From Oidiodendron maius Zn (Eukaryota > Ascomycota > Leotiomycetes > Myxotrichaceae): 64,000 bases of DNA. The notes under the pieces were generated by a model that saw only the letters and a program-made list of their open reading frames with translations, ran no database searches and was not told the DNA's origin. The stretch spans positions 2,122,245 to 2,186,244 of the forward strand of contig KN832873.1 in assembly GCA_000827325.1 (NCBI GenBank), read 5' to 3'. How positions within the stretch are numbered: the first letter of the stretch is position 1; every line of letters starts with the position of its first letter. Below are positions 59,344 to 64,000 of this stretch, in pieces. The position numbers were made by a program, and so were the translations under genes.

Positions 59344-60349
59344 AGTAAGTCTCAATTTCAAACCCTGTATTACCTCACCGCCCTCGAATATCCAGATTGA
59401 TATTGCGATTAGTGTTGGAAGCACGTCTCGAGCAAGCCGACCTGCTGAAGAAGGTCAGTTATTGAAGAACTCCTCTACTGTGACAAAGGGTGCTAATACC
59501 AGCAGGTCGTTGATGCCATCAAGGATCTCGTCCAGGACTGTAACTTCGACTGCAATGACTCGGGTGTGGCCCTCCAGGCTATGGACAACTCCCACGTAGC
59601 CCTCGTTTCGATGATGCTCAAGGCCGAGAGCTTCTCCCCATACCGCTGCGACCGTAACGTAGCTCTAGGTGTCAATCTCACATCCCTTACAAAAGTCCTT
59701 CGTGCTGCTCAGAACGAGGATATTCTGACCCTTAAGGCTGAGGACGCGCCTGATGTGCTCAACCTTGTTTTCGAGAACACCGACAGCGACAGACTGAGCG
59801 AATATGACCTGAAGCTTATGGACATTGACCAAGAGCACTTGGGCATTCCTGATACCGAATACGCTGCTACAATTTCTCTGCCATCCGTGGAGTTCAGGCG
59901 GATCTGTGTTGATTTGATGGCTCTTTCGGAATCTGGTACGTCATATCTTCTAATACGAGGAGCTATATCTAACTCATATTTCTCTGCAGTATCCATTGAA
60001 ACCTCTAAGGATGGCATTAAGTTCTCTTGTGCTGGTGACATCGGTAATGGTGCCGTCACTCTGCGACCTAACACCAATGTGGAGAAGCCAGATCAAAACG
60101 TTGAAATCGAGCTCACCGAGCCTGTCGCACTAACGTTTTCTCTTAAGTACCTCGTCAATTTCTGCAAGGCTGCAGGTCTTTCCAAGACTGTGAAACTCTG
60201 CCTCTCCAATGAAGTTCCTCTTTTAGTCGAGTACGCCCTCGCCGGAAGCAGTTATCTTAGATTTTACCTTGCTCCCAAGGTGAGACACTCGGCCAGCTAT
60301 TTGGTAATGCGTGTGTTCTAACATCATATAGATCGGCGATGAGGAGTAA
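59344..60349 (+). CDS. POL30: Proliferating cell nuclear antigen (PCNA)
   Basis: Exons 59344 (last base of exon 1, A), 59413-59453, 59506-59935, 59990-60279 and 60332-60349 give 259 residues. The start codon is split: exon 1 ends in A at 59344 and the next exon begins TG at 59413, and the joined frame reads [14 protein letters not shown], the universal PCNA start. Further markers are [37 protein letters not shown], the interdomain LMALSESVSIET, and the C-terminal LAPKIGDEE, close to the usual tail. It is the homotrimeric sliding clamp for DNA polymerases delta and epsilon and a platform for repair. The 59505 acceptor is a CAG-CAG tandem; using the first would add one Gln. Confidence 0.96.
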
Positions 60350-60864
60350 ATGCGACTACAATAGAGCGGTAATAAATTATGGCTTGCGGTTTGCAGCATA
60401 TTCCATGTGGGCGTGAAGGTTGACTTTTGTGATGGATATGGACGACAGAGATAGTAGGCTATGATGGGAATTATGATGCCTTCCAGGTATCCGGCGCGTA
60501 AGACAGCTATCAAATAGGGACATGAAGTTCATTTGTGAAATCAAAAGTTCCCATTATTCATGTTCAAGACCCCGTGCAAGATTATTCAAATGTTCCTGGT
60601 CTACCGCCGCCATCGGGCACAGCTGCTGCTTACGGACTAGTGCGGGGTATTAATCAAGAGGATATCTATGTCACCGTCGATTTCTCTTCTCGCTGGATAC
60701 ATAGATATTTATGCCTTCCACTTTCCTTGATATACCCATTCATTCTCCCAATATTCTAGCCTCCTCGAAGCCGTCCAGTGGCACCCCAGTTCTTACTATT
60801 TGATTTTCAACCTGACAAGCTATATATTTTTGTCTTTCTGGTTCCTACGTTTCCACACGCGACG
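60350..60864. other. Intergenic, PCNA 3' and pyridoxal kinase promoter
   Basis: 515 nt with no coding signal. Confidence 0.4.
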
Positions 60865-62122
60865 ATGTCGACAGACCTGCCAGTGCCCGAAACGCGGGTG
60901 CTTGCTATTGCTAGCCATGTATGAATGTCGTATACAACCTACCTACTGGCGCTAAACTGACATTGCTCTAAGGTTAGCTATGGGTGAGTTCGTGCTCATA
61001 CCTATCACGACGGTTCGTGACTAAGCAAAGTAAAGATATGTAGGGAACACTATGGCGGTATTTGTGATGCAATCTCTTGGGTGTGAAGTTGCGGCTATTA
61101 ATACAGTTCACTTTAGTTAGTACGCGCCTCTTGGTGGTACACCTGATGTGCTAACAGAATATGCAGGTAACCATCTTGGTTACGGCCAAGTGAAAGGCAC
61201 TCGTGTGAGTGCATCAGAAATCACAGACCTCTATGAAGGTCTCACTCAATCAAACCTTAACGATTTCGACATGATGCTCACCGGATATCTCCCTGGTGCT
61301 GCATCTGTCGAGGCAGCGGGAAAGATAGGCCGGGATCTAAAATACAAAGCTACAACGAGGCCGGGTAGCCTGTTCTGGGTTCTTGATCCAGTAATGGGAG
61401 ATAACGGGAAGCTATACGTGGCCGCAGATGTGGTGCCTGCATACAAGAATTTGATCAAAGATGCCGACCTAATACTGCCAAATCAGTTTGAAGCTGAGTG
61501 AGTACAGTGAACCCTACATGGCCGAGGCTTTGCTGATCGGCGTAGGATTCTTTCTGATGTCAAGATTGTGGACATGGAGACATTAAAGGATGCCATAAAG
61601 GTTCTGCATGAACGATACAGAATCCCACATATACTGATAACATCTGTCTCCTTACCGTCGCCAGGAGCAGAACGTCACCTTTCTGTTATTGGATCGACCC
61701 TCACATCCACGGCGACCCCGAGAATATTTACAGTTACTGTCCCAACGATTGACTGTCATTTCAATGGAACTGGTGATATGTTTGCTGCTCTAATGGTTGT
61801 CCGTCTCCGAGAAGCGGTGTCCACAGTGGAAGGTTTATCGGATAAGGGATCTTGGGTCAGCAATGATGAGGTAGAGGCCCCAAACCTTCCGCTTGCAAGA
61901 GCGACCGAAAAGGTGTTAGCGAGCATGCACAATGTGCTACTGAAGACAAAGCAGAAGAAAGATATAGAAGTGGAGAAGTATAAAGCAAAGACTGATGGAA
62001 AGCTGGAGGAAGACCAGAAGCAGTACAAACTGGTGATTGCAAGGGCTTCGGAAGTTAGTGTTGTACGGAATGTCGATTCACTAAAGAATCCATCAGTGAG
62101 ATTCACGGCTGAGAAGATATAG
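60865..62122 (+). CDS. BUD16: Pyridoxal kinase
   Basis: Exons 60865-60918, 60973-60983, 61036-61115, 61167-61497 and 61546-62122 give 350 residues. Exon 2 is an 11-nt microexon that builds SHVSYGYVGNTMAVF, the conserved substrate-binding start of pyridoxal kinases. Other blocks are CEVAAINTVHFSNHLGYG, MLTGYLPGAASVE, WVLDPVMGDNGKLYV, LPNQFEAE and the ATP-site FNGTGDMFAALMV with its catalytic Asp. The enzyme phosphorylates pyridoxal, pyridoxine and pyridoxamine with ATP to give PLP precursors. The tail contains a charged Lys/Glu insert (about residues 280-320) usual for fungal members. BUD16 is the yeast name I associate with this family. Confidence 0.94.
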
Positions 62123-62329
62123 ATGACTCATATAGACGTAGAACGGTTTGATTGCATAGAAATATGTCTCAATGAACTAGGTGCCGCTTCACGTCTTGAA
62201 TTTGATAGAACCAGTCAGTCTATCTCTGTCTATTTTCCTGAAAGACCATAACTCCACAAGTGAACCACGACTATCCATTAAGATACATCCCGTTTCACTT
62301 AAACATTCCCTGGGCAACGCCAGCATTAT
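62123..62329. other. Convergent 3' region
   Basis: About 200 nt between convergent pyridoxal kinase and dUTPase genes; nothing else visible. Confidence 0.35.
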
Positions 62330-62945
62330 CTATCCAGTGCTGCCGAACCCCCCCCCGCCTCTGACACTCTCTTCAAGCTCTTGGACCTCCAAGACATCAG
62401 GGGTATAGATCCTCTCCAAAACCAGCTGGGCAATTCGGTCGCCCTCCTTGATCTCAAAGTCATTCTCGCCGTGATTAAACAGGAGAACCTTGACTTGACC
62501 GCGATAATCGGCATCAATAACACCGGCACCAGTATCAATCATGTGTTTAGCAGCCAGACCGGAGCGGGGTGCGATACGCCCATCTGCATAAGAGAAACCG
62601 TCAGGCCCAAGTTCAATTTCGCAGAAGCATAAATCGGAGAGAACGTAATTCCCAGGTTGACGGAGAAAACTTACAGGTTCCGGCCGGCACAGCCATGCTG
62701 AGATCAGTGTCGACCAGCACTTTCCCGCGCGCTGGAACTACAGTGTCCTTTGCAGCATAGAGATCGTATCCAGCAGCAAAGGCACTGCCTCTCGTGGGCA
62801 GGCGGGCCTTGTTTGAGAGTTTCTTAATGAGAAGCGGAGGCGCGGTTTCGACGTTGGTTACCGGTGCGACGGTCTCAGTACTGGATGGCATGGTGGGCGG
62901 GTTGGGCTTGACACGTTTTGGGAGAGGAGAGGTTGGTGCAGACAT
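62330..62945 (-). CDS. DUT1: dUTP diphosphatase (dUTPase)
   Basis: Exons 62675-62945 and 62330-62583 give 174 residues. The enzyme hydrolyses dUTP to dUMP and diphosphate, keeping uracil out of DNA. All five trimeric-dUTPase motifs are present: [65 protein letters not shown] at the C-terminus. The junction [10 protein letters not shown] is correct. The N-terminal 40 residues are Pro/Ser-rich and precede the core. The reading frame stays open upstream to 63152 but without an ATG, so [10 protein letters not shown] is taken as the start. An ACGCGA element lies about 50 nt upstream. Confidence 0.96.
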
Positions 62946-63395
62946 TGCTCTGTGATAGGGAGTGGAAGGGTTGAAGCTTTGAACTGTGGGAGACGCGACA
63001 AGGCATCCGTGTTTTAGATGAAAGGGCGTCGCGGTGTTAGATCCACGCCTTCTTTTTGTATGTATTTCTAGGTTCCCAACAATCCTAGCGAATATGTAGT
63101 GCGTGCGTATAAGAAACCCCTTTTTTGGAAGCGAAGGGCTATATTGTTCCAAACACGATCGAAAGGCCTTAAAGACCTACTTATAATTAGTGTTAGCCTC
63201 ATACTACTAATATACCCTGCTATCGTCCATACACTGTCCTTAAGTCATGGCAACGGCTCGAGTGAGCTGGTGCAGCTCAAGCAGAATGAGCCATAGATGT
63301 GGCGGTAAGACAGATCCCGAGCGCGAGTAATGGTATAGATTGAGTATTCTCTAATATGCTCTAAATAGTATCAGATTGTGATGCCTTTCATCACT
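62946..63395. other. Intergenic, dUTPase promoter
   Basis: 450 nt. ACGCGA at 62993-62998 is close to the MCB core. The part at about 63150-63240 is TA-rich, with a TTATAATTAG-like run that may be an old repeat remnant; no gene. Confidence 0.4.
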
Positions 63396-64000
63396 CTATA
63401 TTCCCCAAACTCCGCATATCTCGTTCACAACTTCAACTCCGTGCGTCATTGGGAATTCATGACCGCTCTGTATAACTCTCCACTCTATACTTTGAGCACC
63501 AATTGCATCAAATGCATCTCGTTTTAATTCATGTGGCGTACTGCAGTTCCATTAGCTGAATATTGCGGTGTGGGCAAATGGCAACTCAAAGAATGTGAGA
63601 CTGGTCAGAATAATGCACTTACACAATGGGATCCGTCTCTCCCACAATGATGATCACTTTATCTTTCCTCAAAGCAAGTCTTCCCCAGGCCTCTATCGTT
63701 TCCTTCGTTCGAGCAATCGACGCATACTTCATCGAGCTGACAAACGAGCTCACAAAGCCCTGATGGTTCTCAAGCTGCCACTTGACAGCACCTGCAGCAG
63801 TGACATGCGGCCTCGACACAGACAGTATCGGGCCACACCCTTGAGGACTATCCGTTCCTCGAATTTCCTCGCCAACAGCAGCCATGCCCGGGTCTAGTGG
63901 CGTCTTTGTATCCTCTGGTGCCGATGCAACACCTAGCCGTTTGCCCACAATTCGGCGAAGCAAACTCTCGGGCAGAATTCCAGAGTACAGAAAACGACTC
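63396..64000 (-). CDS. Alpha/beta-hydrolase fold protein, partial
   Basis: Exons 63623-64000 (open past the right edge) and 63396-63540. The visible C-terminal part has SLLRRIVGKRLG, KWQLENHQGFVSSFVSSMKYA, and IIIVGETDPIV, where the Asp is the acid of the triad. After the intron come VTPHELKRDAFDAIGAQSIE and the catalytic His in VIQSGHEFPMTHG. The nucleophile elbow lies outside the window. Serine hydrolase of unknown substrate; the family call is firm, the function is not. Confidence 0.87.

Noticed and set aside
1-64000. tRNA genes, transposons, CRISPR arrays, biosynthetic cluster
   Set aside because: I looked for B-box-like GGTTCGA text, terminal repeats, regular spacers and clustered synthases and saw none. 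A dedicated search could still find something small.

Overview
The window is a housekeeping stretch of a filamentous ascomycete genome (Pezizomycotina). The evidence is the genes themselves, including a group III hybrid histidine kinase with six HAMP repeats, a Crz1-type calcineurin-responsive factor and a GroES-like trans-enoyl-reductase family protein. The introns also fit: mostly 48-100 nt, with GTAAGT/GTATGT-like donors, CTAAC/CTGAC branch points and YAG acceptors. Class cannot be fixed from the sequence alone. I saw no transposon, tRNA, rRNA, CRISPR array or secondary-metabolite cluster.

Layout: 1-1331 (-) haem-dependent N-demethylase-like protein (DUF3445), cut by the left edge; 2247-7619 (-) a 1790-residue Lys/Glu-rich repeat protein; 9719-10943 (+) GroES-like oxidoreductase; 11246-13392 (-) CRZ1; 15497-16577 (+) FAD1; 17242-18102 (+) HAD phosphatase; 18197-19384 (-) secreted M20 peptidase; 19774-21888 (-) RING E3; 22892-24139 (-) Fe2OG-dioxygenase-like protein; 25821-26391 (+) COX23, hidden in four small exons; 27059-30613 (+) NAA25; 30785-31418 (-) ILM1; 31724-33283 (+) CDC43; 33667-36439 (-) CAMK-like kinase; 37770-42233 (-) NIK1/os-1; 44198-48331 (-) Munc13-type protein; 49314-52437 (+) F-box-like protein; 55158-56658 (+) C2H2 factor; 59344-60349 (+) PCNA; 60865-62122 (+) pyridoxal kinase; 62330-62945 (-) dUTPase; 63396-64000 (-) alpha/beta hydrolase, cut by the right edge.

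Nearly all genes are multi-exon. I rebuilt the splice models by hand, using donor and acceptor sites, reading phase and recalled family motifs. Three models are structurally unusual. NIK1 needs a 5-nt microexon to restore the conserved H-box. PCNA has its start codon split A|TG by an intron. Pyridoxal kinase carries an 11-nt microexon. Several other introns are multiples of three without a stop and would be read through by naive ORF calling (M20 peptidase, ILM1, NAA25).

The genes are mostly unrelated in function. Two themes recur: stress signalling (CRZ1, NIK1, kinase) and DNA replication (PCNA and dUTPase within 4 kb, with an MCB-type site before PCNA). The least understood gene is the large Lys/Glu-rich repeat protein, which carries about 15 degenerate W-G/KKDKKKK units, coiled coils and three SUMO-interacting-motif-like patches. 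I found no clearly new multi-gene system.
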